A stretch of DNA of 64,000 nt. It comes from JABMQB01 sp963678235 (GTDB lineage: Bacteria > Bacteroidota > Bacteroidia > Bacteroidales > Prolixibacteraceae). The notes beneath the pieces are model-generated. The model made no database searches and had not been told where the DNA came from. It was given only the letters and a program-made list of their open reading frames with translations. The stretch's first letter is position 1, and the number at the start of each line of letters is the position of its first letter. A program made the translations under genes and the position numbers. Of this stretch, positions 28,277-36,485 are shown one piece after another. Location of the stretch: NCBI GenBank assembly GCA_963678235.1, contig OY782766.1:1736001-1800000 (forward strand). The letters run 5' to 3'.

Positions 28277-28426
28277 CCTTTAAGTTTTAATGAGTTTAAT
28301 GGAAAGATTTTCGTATTGTGGGAACTAATATACAAAAACAGCAAAGGTTCAAATCGGCTGTAATTTCTGATTTATTCATACGTTAGATTTAACTTAACTA
28401 AGATATAAAAAAAAATAAGCGCTATA

Positions 28427-28457
28427 CAAAAAAAAGATGCCGGAGAATCCCGGCACC
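28427..28457 (-). terminator. Intrinsic terminator originally serving the PQQ-propeller gene
   Basis: Perfect 6-bp stem TGCCGG/CCGGCA with loop AGAATC, followed on the minus strand by eight T. Only minus-strand transcription can use it; the nearest upstream minus gene is the PQQ-propeller gene, now separated by the IS. Confidence 0.75.
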
Positions 28458-28604
28458 CAAATTTGCTCTAACTAAACTAATACTTACCTAATTCTTGATA
28501 GTACTTTGAAACTATATCGATCGAAATGTGTCCGATATACCTAAGACACTTTAAACGGGAATAACCCCTACCCTGATAAGGAATATTTTTGACGTCAATT
28601 TCCT

Positions 28605-28609
28605 ATTTT
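28605..28609. repeat. Left target-site duplicate (ATTTT)
   Basis: ATTTT at 28605-28609 is repeated at 29640-29644, directly outside the inverted repeats. Removing the IS with one copy restores the reading frame end of the neighbouring gene, which supports these bases as a true 5-bp target duplication despite their simple sequence. Confidence 0.75.
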
Positions 28610-29639
28610 AACGTGAGTTCGATGTAAGAACTGAATATTTTTCTTGTAAAGAAATAAGGTTTTAGCTATATTTAAGTATCTGACATTTAAATAAATAGCA
28701 GGACAAAACCTTATTTCATATGGACAATAAAATTACCGAAATTTTCTATCTAATTGATGAATTTTGTAAAGAATTTGAGAATATTAAGGAGGGGCATATC
28801 CTTCCTGAAAAAACTTCTAAAAAGCGAAGAAACCGCAAGTTTAAAATGTCTGATAGTGAAGTAATGACTATTGTCACTTTGTTTCATTTGAAAGGGTATA
28901 GGTGTTTGAAACACTTTTATGTTCATCATGTGCAACAACATATGCAATCCGATTTTCCAGAAACTGTATCTTACAATCGTTTTGTTGAACTGCAACAAAA
29001 AGCCCTAATGCCAATGGTTTTATTTCTTCAAATATGCTGTCTTGGAAAATGTACCGGTATTTCTTTTATCGATTCTACCCCAATTCGGGTTTGCCACACC
29101 AGGCGTGAATTCCAGCACAAAACGTTTAAAGGCTTAGCTACTAAAGGACAATGCTCAATGGGTTGGTTCTTTGGCTTTAAGCTCCACATTGTTATTAATG
29201 ATAAAGGAGAAATTCTTGATTTCCTTTTTACTCAAGCGAATGTGGATGACCGTGCCCCTTTAAAAGATAAAAATTTTCATGACAAGATATTTGGCAAACT
29301 CATTGCAGATAAGGGCTACATATCAAAAACCTTGTTTGACCAGTTATTTATTGATGGCATTCATCTTATAACAAAAATCAGAAAGAACATGAAAAACTCA
29401 TTAATGCTGGTCCAGGACAAAATATTATTGCGAAAGAGGGCACTTGTTGAAACAGTAAACGATGAATTAAAGAACCAATGCCAGATTGAGCATACAAGAC
29501 ACAGGAGTTTCGAAAATTTTATCTCCAACCTAGTCTCTGGATTAATCGCCTATTCGTTTTTTGATAAAAAACCATCGTTGAACCTAGATATTGTTGAAAA
29601 TAGGGATATAAACCATGCTGTTTAGGTCGAACTCACGTT
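28610..29639 (+). mobile_element. IS982-family insertion sequence (1030 bp)
   Basis: Element bounded by 13-bp perfect terminal inverted repeats AACGTGAGTTCGA (28610-28622; complement at 29627-29639) with a single transposase gene and flanking 5-bp ATTTT duplicates. The ~1-kb size and single-ORF transposase fit IS982. Precise ends and intact transposase suggest a recent, possibly active insertion. Confidence 0.9.
28720..29625 (+). CDS. IS982-family transposase (DDE)
   Basis: 301-residue DDE transposase. N-terminal KMSDSEVMTIVTLFHLKGYRCLKHFY and YNRFVELQQKALMP are typical of IS982; the catalytic acidic residues are likely Asp in FIDSTPIRVC, Asp in ILDFLFTQANVDDR/KLIADKGYISKTL and Glu in RALVETVNDELKNQCQIEHTRHRS. 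The gene appears complete and in frame, starting 98 nt inside the element and ending 2 nt before the right inverted repeat. Confidence 0.93.
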   Translation: MDNKITEIFYLIDEFCKEFENIKEGHILPEKTSKKRRNRKFKMSDSEVMTIVTLFHLKGYRCLKHFYVHHVQQHMQSDFPETVSYNRFVELQQKALMPMVLFLQICCLGKCTGISFIDSTPIRVCHTRREFQHKTFKGLATKGQCSMGWFFGFKLHIVINDKGEILDFLFTQANVDDRAPLKDKNFHDKIFGKLIADKGYISKTLFDQLFIDGIHLITKIRKNMKNSLMLVQDKILLRKRALVETVNDELKNQCQIEHTRHRSFENFISNLVSGLIAYSFFDKKPSLNLDIVENRDINHAV

Positions 29640-30898
29640 ATTTTATATAAAAATTTATCGGTTCTAATAAGAATACTTCCCCTTAATATAGCGGGAGTGG
29701 CTTTAGCAATCCCATCTAAAGAGTTGGTGGAAATTGGTTTATACTCTCTTCCTGGTTCAATTACATAAGTTGTTGCCTTTGCATCGGCGAAATAAATAGC
29801 ACCTGCCGCATACAGCATCGAAATGTCGAAATGTCCGGATAATTTCTCGGTCCATATAATTTCACCAGAGACGGCATCCCTGCACGAAAGCATGCCCCGC
29901 TCAGTAACGGCATACATTAACCCATTCACAATTACCGGGGTACTGGTTTGAGGGATAAACTCCTCATTCATCCATTTCACATGAGTTTGCGTAACATCGC
30001 CCTGCCCTGTTGGATCAACAGCAAACAACCGGCACCAGTAAGGTTTCCCTTGCGAAACTACCCACCCGGAGTTTATATAAACCATTCCATTATAATACAA
30101 GGGAACTGCAACCGTAGAATCTTCACCGTAAAAAATACGCCAGATTTCTTTTCCGGTTGAGGGATCGTAAGCCATACAAAACTGAGCTCCATTACTAATT
30201 AGCTGATCCTGCCCATTTACATTTATTACCAAGGCCGTTTGATAAGATTTTCGATAAACAGGCTCCACCTCCGAATATTTTTCTTCGGGTCGATAGGTAA
30301 TCCAAACCGTTTCGCCCGAATATTTATCCAATGCTGTAATAAACTGTACATCTGTTCCTTCGAGGTGTACAATCAGTAGGTCTTTATATATTATCAAGGA
30401 AGAAGCCGGCCCTTGCATATGTTTACAATTCAGGTCTTCCCTTTTCCATAATATTTTCATAGATTTTGTATCAATGCAAGCAGTGCCAAAAGTGCCAAAA
30501 TGAAAGTACGCCCTCCCGTCTTCAATGCAGGGTGTAGGAGTTGCATAGCTGTTGGTTGAATGGATCCGTTCCGGTTCAATCGGATTAAACAGGTCAATTT
30601 CCTGAAGGACTTCTCCGGTTTCGAAGTCCACACAAACGGCAAACATCCGGTCGCCATCGGGCGTTGCCGAACTCAGCCAAACCTGGTTGCCATAAACCAC
30701 AGGCGATGACCATGCCTTGCCTTCAATAGTAGTTTTCCACGATATATTTTCTGTTTCACTCCAGCTTGTTGGTGCTATCGTACTTTCCGAATGCCCGGTT
30801 TGTGCCGAACCACGAAAATGAGTCCAGTTTTCGGTTTCCTTATTGGTGCATGAAACTAAAAAGAAAAGGAGGCCAAGGTAGATGGTATAGGTTTTCAT
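29633..30898 (-). CDS. PQQ-like beta-propeller repeat lipoprotein, 3' end altered by IS insertion
   Basis: 421-residue lipoprotein (FFLVSCTN lipobox) with a seven- or eight-bladed PQQ/WD-like propeller; blades show WxxxxEGKAWSSPVV, GNQVWLSSATPDGDRM, CIDTKSMKILWKRE, YSGETVWITYRPEE and DAVSGEIIWTEKL. Such periplasmic propellers are often called BamB-like or PQQ-binding, without known enzymatic residues here. The IS982 element interrupts the last codons: the present end is K-I-T then TGA inside the IS inverted repeat; without the IS it would read K-I-G-N then TGA at 28595-28597. The change is small, so function may survive, but the gene is cut off from its terminator. Confidence 0.87.
   Translation of the reverse strand: MKTYTIYLGLLFFLVSCTNKETENWTHFRGSAQTGHSESTIAPTSWSETENISWKTTIEGKAWSSPVVYGNQVWLSSATPDGDRMFAVCVDFETGEVLQEIDLFNPIEPERIHSTNSYATPTPCIEDGRAYFHFGTFGTACIDTKSMKILWKREDLNCKHMQGPASSLIIYKDLLIVHLEGTDVQFITALDKYSGETVWITYRPEEKYSEVEPVYRKSYQTALVINVNGQDQLISNGAQFCMAYDPSTGKEIWRIFYGEDSTVAVPLYYNGMVYINSGWVVSQGKPYWCRLFAVDPTGQGDVTQTHVKWMNEEFIPQTSTPVIVNGLMYAVTERGMLSCRDAVSGEIIWTEKLSGHFDISMLYAAGAIYFADAKATTYVIEPGREYKPISTNSLDGIAKATPAILRGSILIRTDKFLYKIT
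29640..29644. repeat. Right target-site duplicate (ATTTT)
   Basis: Second copy of ATTTT, pairing with 28605-28609 across the IS982 element. Confidence 0.75.
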
Positions 30899-30953
30899 AA
30901 TGCGAATTTGGTTTTTAATGCTCCCTGAAAAATAGTCATTAAAAAAATAAGAA

Positions 30954-30961
30954 CAAAGCTA
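30954..30961 (-). promoter_or_regulatory. Possible -7 box (TAGCTTTG) for the PQQ-propeller gene
   Basis: Minus-strand TAGCTTTG fits TAnnTTTG and ends 55 nt before the ATG at 30898; distance is longer than for the other boxes here. Confidence 0.35.
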
Positions 30962-31147
30962 TTTATTTGGGGGCACCGCAAGAATTTTTCAGATTCATTT
31001 CTAATCAAAAGAGTTGTAAAGTTAGTCAACCTTGACTTGGCTAGCATGATAGTTTCAAATAAAAAGAATACGGGCTACCTTTTAACAATTCCCTTTGTTG
31101 GCACGGGTTTGTAATTGGGAGTGTCCGGAAGGGTATTACTAAAGGTG

Positions 31148-31194
31148 TGGCGAATTCCAATTCGCCATGTTTAAAATGCGATTTGGAAATCGCA
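31148..31194. repeat. Two adjacent perfect hairpins (REP-like)
   Basis: TGGCGAATT-CC-AATTCGCCA (31148-31167) and TGCGATTT-GG-AAATCGCA (31177-31194), separated by 9 nt. Both are perfect palindromes with a two-base centre. Their size and pairing recall REP/BIME hairpins moved by RAYT transposases. Confidence 0.6.
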
Positions 31195-31202
31195 CCACCC
31201 AA

Positions 31203-31268
31203 GCTGGCGCTTATTTGTAATCCCTGCCACTTTTCAACACAGCACAGATTGCAAATCTGAGCTAGCGG
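31203..31268. repeat. Degenerate A/B hairpin-repeat pair
   Basis: GCTGGCGC....GTAAT....TGCC (31203-31227) is an A-type copy and AGCAC....GCTAGCGG (31241-31268) a B-type copy, in the same order as in the large array at 57.8-60.5 kb but only about 13 bp apart and without the C hairpin. Confidence 0.65.
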
Positions 31269-31342
31269 CGTTGCTTTCCTATCCAGTTACAATGAACTTA
31301 ACGCGGGCTACAAAACTTGAACAACCAATTAACGACAATTAT

Positions 31343-32164
31343 TTATGAGCGTTTCTTAAGCATAGTGATTCCTGTCGTAAGTTGTTTTATTTCTCTTGTA
31401 GACAATAATTCTAATTCCTTGTTTGCAAACTTATTATAGTAGATGTTAGATGGATTAAAGTCCCAATTTATCTGATCGCAAAGTCCACCGATACCTGGGA
31501 AAAGACTTTCATTATTAATTCCCATTGTGTTTAGTTTAACAAGAATTTCTTTCTTGATTATTGATGGAATTCGGATTTCAATCATAAGATCCTTCATCCC
31601 TCTAACATTTTCTAATGGCAGAACTTTATGACTACTTGTTGAATATTTATGAGAAGTGAACTAACCATTCTGTGCAATAATTCTTTCATTGTTCAAAGAT
31701 GGCTTGTATACTTTTGTGTTCTTTGTTTCGAAAGGTGATGGTTCATCATGTTTATTCAATATCATTTTTTCTGTTGCAATAAGAACATAAACAAATGAAT
31801 CTACATTCAATTTATACACATTTGAACATGCAAACCAAAGTGCGGTTAATGGATTGCTTGTCCAATCTAGCAACCTTGTTTTCATTCCATAATGTTGAGC
31901 CCAGACAAGCCATTCCCATTCATCCACAAGAAGCTGTTTAACTTTGAAAGCTGCTCTTCTCATCAGCTCATAAAGCATCTTCTTTTCTAAATCAATAGTG
32001 TCAATTCCATTGTCTTGCCGAGCAATAGAAGGTAGTAACGGTTTGCTTTCTGATTGACCACGAAATAAAGCTGTAATTTCTAATCTAGAAGCTGCTTTTG
32101 CATCGATAAGCTTATCAACAAGCTCTATATATTCAACAAAACTTTTTATATTTTTATGTAACAT
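31343..32164 (-). pseudogene. FRG-domain protein gene interrupted by an in-frame amber codon
   Basis: One frame runs from the ATG at 32164 to the stop at 31343-31345, broken only by TAG at 31661-31663. The first part (167 residues) holds the FRG domain: ALFRGQSESKPLLPSIAR near residue 28, then EWEWLVWAQHYGMKTRLLDW and NPLTALWFACS. It ends ERIIAQNG; after the TAG the frame continues FTSHKYS and LPLENVRGMKDLMIEIRIPS, a normal FRG C-terminus. Family members read Q-x-G-W-F-T-x-H there, so the amber codon most simply replaces Trp (TGG to TAG). The second part could also be read as a separate 84-residue product but has no ribosome-binding context. FRG proteins occur in phage-defence and toxin-like settings; their activity is unclear. 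Likely a pseudogene. Confidence 0.8.
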
Positions 32165-32485
32165 TATTCTTTTTTTTCATTATACCTATTAATTTATTTC
32201 ACCTTTAGTGCACATCTTCAGCCAAATAAAGATGTATAATCCACTTTAGTTATTTTTATTCCTGGGGTACTCCTAAAATCTTTCAGCTAAATTCTTCGAA
32301 GGGAGTCCTGAATATTGCTTTCCATGCAAGGTAGAAAACATTAAACATAATTTATTGAAGACAAAGCATTAGTTTTTAACAATTCCCCAATAGTTAATAA
32401 GTTGTTGCTATCTTCATTACCTAACTTTTTTCTACAAAAATTATAATCCCTATTTTTAGTTCGCATCATTAAAAAACCAAAAAAC
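32165..32485. other. Intergenic region, divergent promoters expected
   Basis: 320 bp between divergent genes; A/T-rich, no coding, no clear hairpin or exact -7 box seen. Confidence 0.4.
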
Positions 32486-33376
32486 ATGAAAAGTATTCCT
32501 GTAATTACAGTTTCCGCAAATTCACTTGCCGAATCTTACGAAGCAGCATTGGTGGCCCTTTATAATGGCGGCACAAGGTTTAAAACCCAATACGACAAGC
32601 CCGGCGACCCGCTGAGCCTCGATTGTACTTTAAACCTGACCATTAACGAACCTGAATCGGACCCAATGGTACACATGGCCTTCCCGGGCGGAATTGAGGA
32701 ACTAAAGGAATATGTTTTAGAATTAAAAGGTTTTAAAGACCACTGGGTGAAAAACATGAACGATGAAAACGATACCCATTGGGAATATACCTACCACGGA
32801 AGGCTTAAAAACTATGGTGTTTGGAAAGAGCTGGTTGATGGTGTTTCATCGGAAGTTGGGCCTTTTAAGGTTGACCAAATTGAATCGGTTATTGATAAAC
32901 TTTGCAAACAGCCATTTACGCGTCAGGCACAAATGATAACATGGATGCCAAACCTCGATACCGATTGTTACGATCCTCCATGCCTGCAATCGCTTTGGTA
33001 CAGGATTTTGGAAGATGATGAAGGTGTTTACTGGCTCAACTGCAACATCCGGTTTCGCAGCAACGATGCCTGGGGGGCTAGTTTTATGAATATGTTTGGT
33101 TTTATTCAGTTTAACAAGGAAGTAATTGCCGCCGAAATTGAAAAAAGAACAGGCAAAACCGTTAAATTAGGGCGCTTAAACTGGCAGGCGGATTCATACC
33201 ATATCTATGGTAAAGATATTGTAACCGCCAAAGAACGTTTGTTTGACCGTTTGGAAGAAATGTCGCTCGAAGAACGTACAATGCCTTTTAATGATCCGTT
33301 TATCCGGGATATGTATGACCAGGCTGAACCTGGAATCCTAAAGAAAATTGAGGAATATGACCAGTCTCACAAATAA
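32486..33376 (+). CDS. Divergent thymidylate-synthase-fold protein
   Basis: 296-residue cytosolic protein. The central part carries the thymidylate-synthase active site: PPCLQSLWYRI (catalytic Cys, near residue 172), then FRSNDAWGASFMNMFGF, which aligns with the RS-x-D phosphate-binding and FN region of ThyA, and DSYHIYGKDI, matching the His-x-Tyr that contacts the nucleotide sugar. The Asn equivalent to the ThyA base-discriminating Asn is present, favouring a (d)UMP-type base. The N-terminal third (YNGGTRFKTQYDKPGD) and the C-terminus differ from canonical ThyA and the folate site cannot be recognised with certainty. It may be a true thymidylate synthase or a (hydroxy)methylase of another pyrimidine nucleotide. 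Stands alone. Confidence 0.7.
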   Translation: MKSIPVITVSANSLAESYEAALVALYNGGTRFKTQYDKPGDPLSLDCTLNLTINEPESDPMVHMAFPGGIEELKEYVLELKGFKDHWVKNMNDENDTHWEYTYHGRLKNYGVWKELVDGVSSEVGPFKVDQIESVIDKLCKQPFTRQAQMITWMPNLDTDCYDPPCLQSLWYRILEDDEGVYWLNCNIRFRSNDAWGASFMNMFGFIQFNKEVIAAEIEKRTGKTVKLGRLNWQADSYHIYGKDIVTAKERLFDRLEEMSLEERTMPFNDPFIRDMYDQAEPGILKKIEEYDQSHK

Positions 33377-33386
33377 ACTGAAGGGC

Positions 33387-33527
33387 TGAATGAATGATTG
33401 AATGATTGAATGACTGAATGCTTAAATGCGAGAATGTGGGATTAGAGGGAAAAATGAGTGATTAAAGAAATTCATAAATGAATGATTGATTGAATGATAG
33501 AATGAATAAATGCGTGAATGCTGGAGT
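33387..33527. repeat. TGAATGAT-type simple repeats, two imperfect blocks
   Basis: Block 1 (33387-33436) and block 2 (33475-33527) consist of GAATGATT/GAATGACT-like units and each ends in AAATGCG-GAATG. They follow the stop of the thymidylate-synthase-like gene. No coding sense was found. Confidence 0.65.
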
Positions 33528-33559
33528 TTACAAGTAAGGTTTATTTAATCAATTCGAAC

Positions 33560-33608
33560 TAGCGACTTTTTACTGGAGACTGCGACTGGCGACTTGAGTC
33601 GCGACTTC
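33560..33608. repeat. GCGACT repeats with inverted centre
   Basis: The hexamer GCGACT recurs at short spacing and forms GCGACT-TG-AGTCGC at 33590-33603. It lies directly past the stop of the minus-strand M28 peptidase gene and could act as a weak 3' stem. Confidence 0.45.
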
Positions 33609-34997
33609 TTATAAATCCATCGAATCGATCAAATAAATAAGTGCTGCCATGGCGGCACTTCCCATTTGTAATTCCCTGAAATTTACCTTTTCAAAAGTAT
33701 CAAAGGCTGAATGGTGATAATCAAAATACCTTTGCATATCGGGTTTAAAAGAGCATAATGGCGTGCCAAATTTCCCAAGTGGACCAATATCAACACCACC
33801 GCCACCTTTGGTAAATTGTGTAATCCCATAAGCTTCGAAATATTCCTTTAAGGCGAGCATTTTATCTATTCTATCCGAGGAAGCTGAAAAACCAAAACCT
33901 TTGGGACGTAAGCCACCACTGTCCGATTCAATGGCAAAATAATGCTTCTCGCCTTTTTCTTTTGCCTGATGTGCATATTCAGCTCCACCCCTTTGGGCAA
34001 TTTCCTCATCCATAAACATAACAGCCCGGATTGTTCTTTTAGGACGTATTCCCGTTTCATTAAAAAGCCGCAAAACATCCATACTTTGAACACACCCTGC
34101 CCCATCGTCGTGCGCACCTTCGCTATTGTCCCAGGCATCAAGGTGCCCGCCAACTGTAATAATTTCATCCGGATAAGTTGAACCTTTAATTTCCCCAATC
34201 ACATTATAAGAAATAACATCGGGTAAGAGCTGACAAGTTGTTCGAAGGTAAAATTTGAGCTTTGGGTCTTCCTTTAATAATTTGCTGAGCTTGTCGGCAC
34301 CATTTGTACTGATTGCCACTGCCGGAATCTTTTTTACCCCCTTATCGTAGCTCATCACTCCGGTATGCGGATAATCATCCAGCGAAGTGGTTAATGACCT
34401 AACCACCACAGCAACAGCCCCATATGGCGCAGCCGTTGCAGCACCTCTTGTGCGTTGATTGGCAGCACCACTATAAGCTTTGAAAGTATTAATAAGGGTT
34501 GGGTCCATGGCACGGTTGAAAAAAACAATCTTTCCTTTCACTGCCTTTTCCCCCAGAAGCTTCAATTCTTCAAAATTTTGCACTTCAATAACTTCTGCAG
34601 AGATTCCCAAATCGCCGGTTCCAACTGATAATCCTAAAGCAGTTATTGGAACTGTAATATTTTCGAAAGTACTTGAAATGATGCTGGCAATTTCCTGCTC
34701 ACCCCTCACCCATCTTTTTACTTTGCATGGCTGCAAATAAACAGAGTCGAGGTACATATCTTTCATCTTCTGATACGTAAATTCAACCGCAGCGGCAGCT
34801 TCAGGTGTTCCGGAAATCCTGCCTTTTGTATGCTTGCACAAATACCGTAGATTTTCGTAAGCATCCCTATTGGTTAAAGCATTGTCAAATATTTGTTTTA
34901 CGATTTTTTCGTGGACGTCAACCTGGGAATTGATTCCATTCACCAACACCAAGGAAAATAAAAAGAATAGGAATTGTCTCATAGCGCTGAATTTCAT
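33609..34997 (-). CDS. Secreted M28-family zinc aminopeptidase
   Basis: 462 residues with signal peptide (FLFFLFSLVLVNGINS). A PA-like insert lies around residues 130-220 (GKIVFFNRAMDPT; TAAPYGAVAVVVRS). The M28 metal site is intact: His/Asp in VGGHLDAWDNSEGAHDDGAGC, Glu pair in MFMDEEIAQRGG, Asp in AIESDSGG and the last His in YFDYHHSAFDTFEKV. Such enzymes release N-terminal residues from peptides in the periplasm or outside. Divergent from the rseC-rnf operon. Confidence 0.92.
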   Translation of the reverse strand: MKFSAMRQFLFFLFSLVLVNGINSQVDVHEKIVKQIFDNALTNRDAYENLRYLCKHTKGRISGTPEAAAAVEFTYQKMKDMYLDSVYLQPCKVKRWVRGEQEIASIISSTFENITVPITALGLSVGTGDLGISAEVIEVQNFEELKLLGEKAVKGKIVFFNRAMDPTLINTFKAYSGAANQRTRGAATAAPYGAVAVVVRSLTTSLDDYPHTGVMSYDKGVKKIPAVAISTNGADKLSKLLKEDPKLKFYLRTTCQLLPDVISYNVIGEIKGSTYPDEIITVGGHLDAWDNSEGAHDDGAGCVQSMDVLRLFNETGIRPKRTIRAVMFMDEEIAQRGGAEYAHQAKEKGEKHYFAIESDSGGLRPKGFGFSASSDRIDKMLALKEYFEAYGITQFTKGGGGVDIGPLGKFGTPLCSFKPDMQRYFDYHHSAFDTFEKVNFRELQMGSAAMAALIYLIDSMDL

Positions 34998-35145
34998 TGC
35001 CTAAAAATAGGCTTTTTTAGTACAATCGAAACATAAGTTTACAATGATCAAACAAAAATTAAAGAAAGATTTATATGGAACAGTTCTAAATAAAGAATAG
35101 TTAAAGAAAACTGAAATTTATTAGTAATTAATTTATCTAAATACC

Positions 35146-35153
35146 TAGATTTG
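35146..35153 (+). promoter_or_regulatory. Bacteroidota -7 box (TAGATTTG) for the rseC-rnf operon
   Basis: TAGATTTG matches TAnnTTTG and ends 33 nt before the ATG at 35187. The in-frame TTG at 35151 falls within the box, supporting the ATG as start. Confidence 0.5.
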
Positions 35154-35186
35154 TCCTTTCAAATCTACAGATTATTTAAAAGGCAA

Positions 35187-35600
35187 ATGAATAATTTGAT
35201 TAAACATAAGGCTTATGTAAAAAACATAAGTTCTGATGGTTTATGGGTGTCTATTATTAACGAGTCCGCATGTGCATCTTGTCATGTTAAAGGAGCTTGC
35301 ACAGTATCTGATTATCAGGAAAAAGATATCGAAATCACATCTTATTCAAAAACCTATCAAATTGGTCAGGAAGTAACAGTTTTGTTTAAAGAGACCAACG
35401 GTTTCAAAGCATTATTTTTCGGGTATATCCTTCCACTAATTGTATTGTTATCCACCCTGATTGTTTCATTAATCGTATCAGAAAATGAAGCTTTAAGCGG
35501 GATTTTATCCCTCCTAATTTTAATACCATATTATATAACATTATATTTTTTTCGTGCACACTTAAAAAAAATATTCAATTTCGAAATAGAAGAAAGTTAA
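35187..35600 (+). CDS. RseC/SoxR-reducing-system-like membrane protein
   Basis: 137-residue inner-membrane protein. The N-terminal soluble part contains the RseC cysteine cluster ACASCHVKGACTVSD (about residues 26-40); two membrane segments follow (ALFFGYILPLIVLLSTLIV and LSGILSLLILIPYYI). In Bacteroidota this gene regularly opens the rnf operon; RseC/RsxC proteins take part in redox tuning of Rnf/Rsx and SoxR. RnfB starts 7 nt downstream, so it is first in the operon. Confidence 0.88.
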   Translation: MNNLIKHKAYVKNISSDGLWVSIINESACASCHVKGACTVSDYQEKDIEITSYSKTYQIGQEVTVLFKETNGFKALFFGYILPLIVLLSTLIVSLIVSENEALSGILSLLILIPYYITLYFFRAHLKKIFNFEIEES

Positions 35601-35606
35601 TTATAT

Positions 35607-36470
35607 ATGAATATTACAATAGTATATACAGTAATAACCTTAAGTGTTATTGGGGCATCTGCAGCGATTATACTGTATTTTGTTGCCCAAAAATTCAAGG
35701 TATATGAAGATCCACGGATCGATGAAGTTGAAGAAGCACTGCCCGGGGCTAATTGTGGTGGTTGTGGTTATGCAGGTTGTCGTGCATTTGCGGAGGCTTG
35801 TGTAAAAGAAAACAAGCTGGACGATTTATTTTGCCCGGTTGGTGCAAACGATTGCATGTCGGAAGTTGCAAGCATATTGGGGCTTGAGGCAATAAAAAAA
35901 GATCCGAGGGTTGCGGTCGTCAGGTGCAATGGAAGTTGCGATAACCGCCCTAAAACCAATCGCTTTGACGGAGCCACTACCTGCGCCATCGCATCTTCGG
36001 TTTACAGCGGCGAAACAGGATGTCAGTTTGGGTGCCACGGTTATGGCGATTGTGTGGAGTCTTGCGATTTTGACGCACTGCACATGAACCCGGAAACAGG
36101 TTTGCCCGAAGTTACTGATGATAAATGTGTGGCCTGTGGCGCTTGTGTTGAGGCTTGCCCGAAAAACTTAATTGAACTCAGAAAAAAATTCCCAAAAGAA
36201 AGGAAAATATACGTTTCGTGCAGGAATGAGGATAAAGGCGGAGTTGCCAGGAAATCGTGCAGTGTTGCCTGTATTGGATGCGGCAAGTGCGAAAAAGAAT
36301 GTAAGTTCGATGCAATCACCATCGCAAATAACTTGGCATTTATCGATTCTGACAAATGTAAGCTCTGCAGAAAATGTGTTTCTGTTTGTCCGACCAATGC
36401 AATTATTGAAGTTGGTTTCCCGCCAAGGAAAATAAAAGAGGAAGTAAAAAAAGAAACTGTTGAAAATTAA
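35607..36470 (+). CDS. rnfB: Rnf complex subunit B (ferredoxin-type Fe-S protein)
   Basis: Electron-entry subunit of the ion-translocating ferredoxin:NAD+ oxidoreductase. 287 residues: N-terminal membrane helix (TVITLSVIGASAAIILYFVA), the Fe-S domain with GANCGGCGYAGC near residue 49 and more Cys to about 77, then cysteine-rich ferredoxin domains: CVACGACVEACP, CIGCGKCEKEC and CKLCRKCVSVCP. This cysteine load (at least three 4Fe-4S sites plus the N-terminal cluster) is typical of bacterial RnfB. Spaced 15 nt before rnfC. Confidence 0.96.
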   Translation: MNITIVYTVITLSVIGASAAIILYFVAQKFKVYEDPRIDEVEEALPGANCGGCGYAGCRAFAEACVKENKLDDLFCPVGANDCMSEVASILGLEAIKKDPRVAVVRCNGSCDNRPKTNRFDGATTCAIASSVYSGETGCQFGCHGYGDCVESCDFDALHMNPETGLPEVTDDKCVACGACVEACPKNLIELRKKFPKERKIYVSCRNEDKGGVARKSCSVACIGCGKCEKECKFDAITIANNLAFIDSDKCKLCRKCVSVCPTNAIIEVGFPPRKIKEEVKKETVEN

Positions 36471-36485
36471 AATAGGAGATTCAGC

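Larger units (their letters stand above)
28277..28609. other. Intergenic stretch left of the IS element
   Basis: About 330 bp without a gene. It holds a minus-strand terminator at 28427-28457 and, at its right end, the original 3' end of the PQQ-propeller gene: on the minus strand the bases left of the IS encode the last residues and stop (TGA at 28595-28597). The remainder is A/T-rich with no recognisable coding. Confidence 0.6.
30899..31342. other. Gene-free stretch with palindromic repeats
   Basis: About 440 bp without coding. It contains the promoter box for the PQQ gene, two perfect short palindromic hairpins (31148-31167 and 31177-31194) and a degenerate A/B repeat pair (31203-31268) of the family that fills 57.8-60.5 kb. 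It looks like a landing zone for REP-like elements. Confidence 0.6.

Noticed and set aside
28427..28457. Terminator belonging to the IS982 transposase
   Set aside because: The T-run follows the stem only on the minus strand, whereas the transposase is on the plus strand, and the stem lies outside the inverted repeats.
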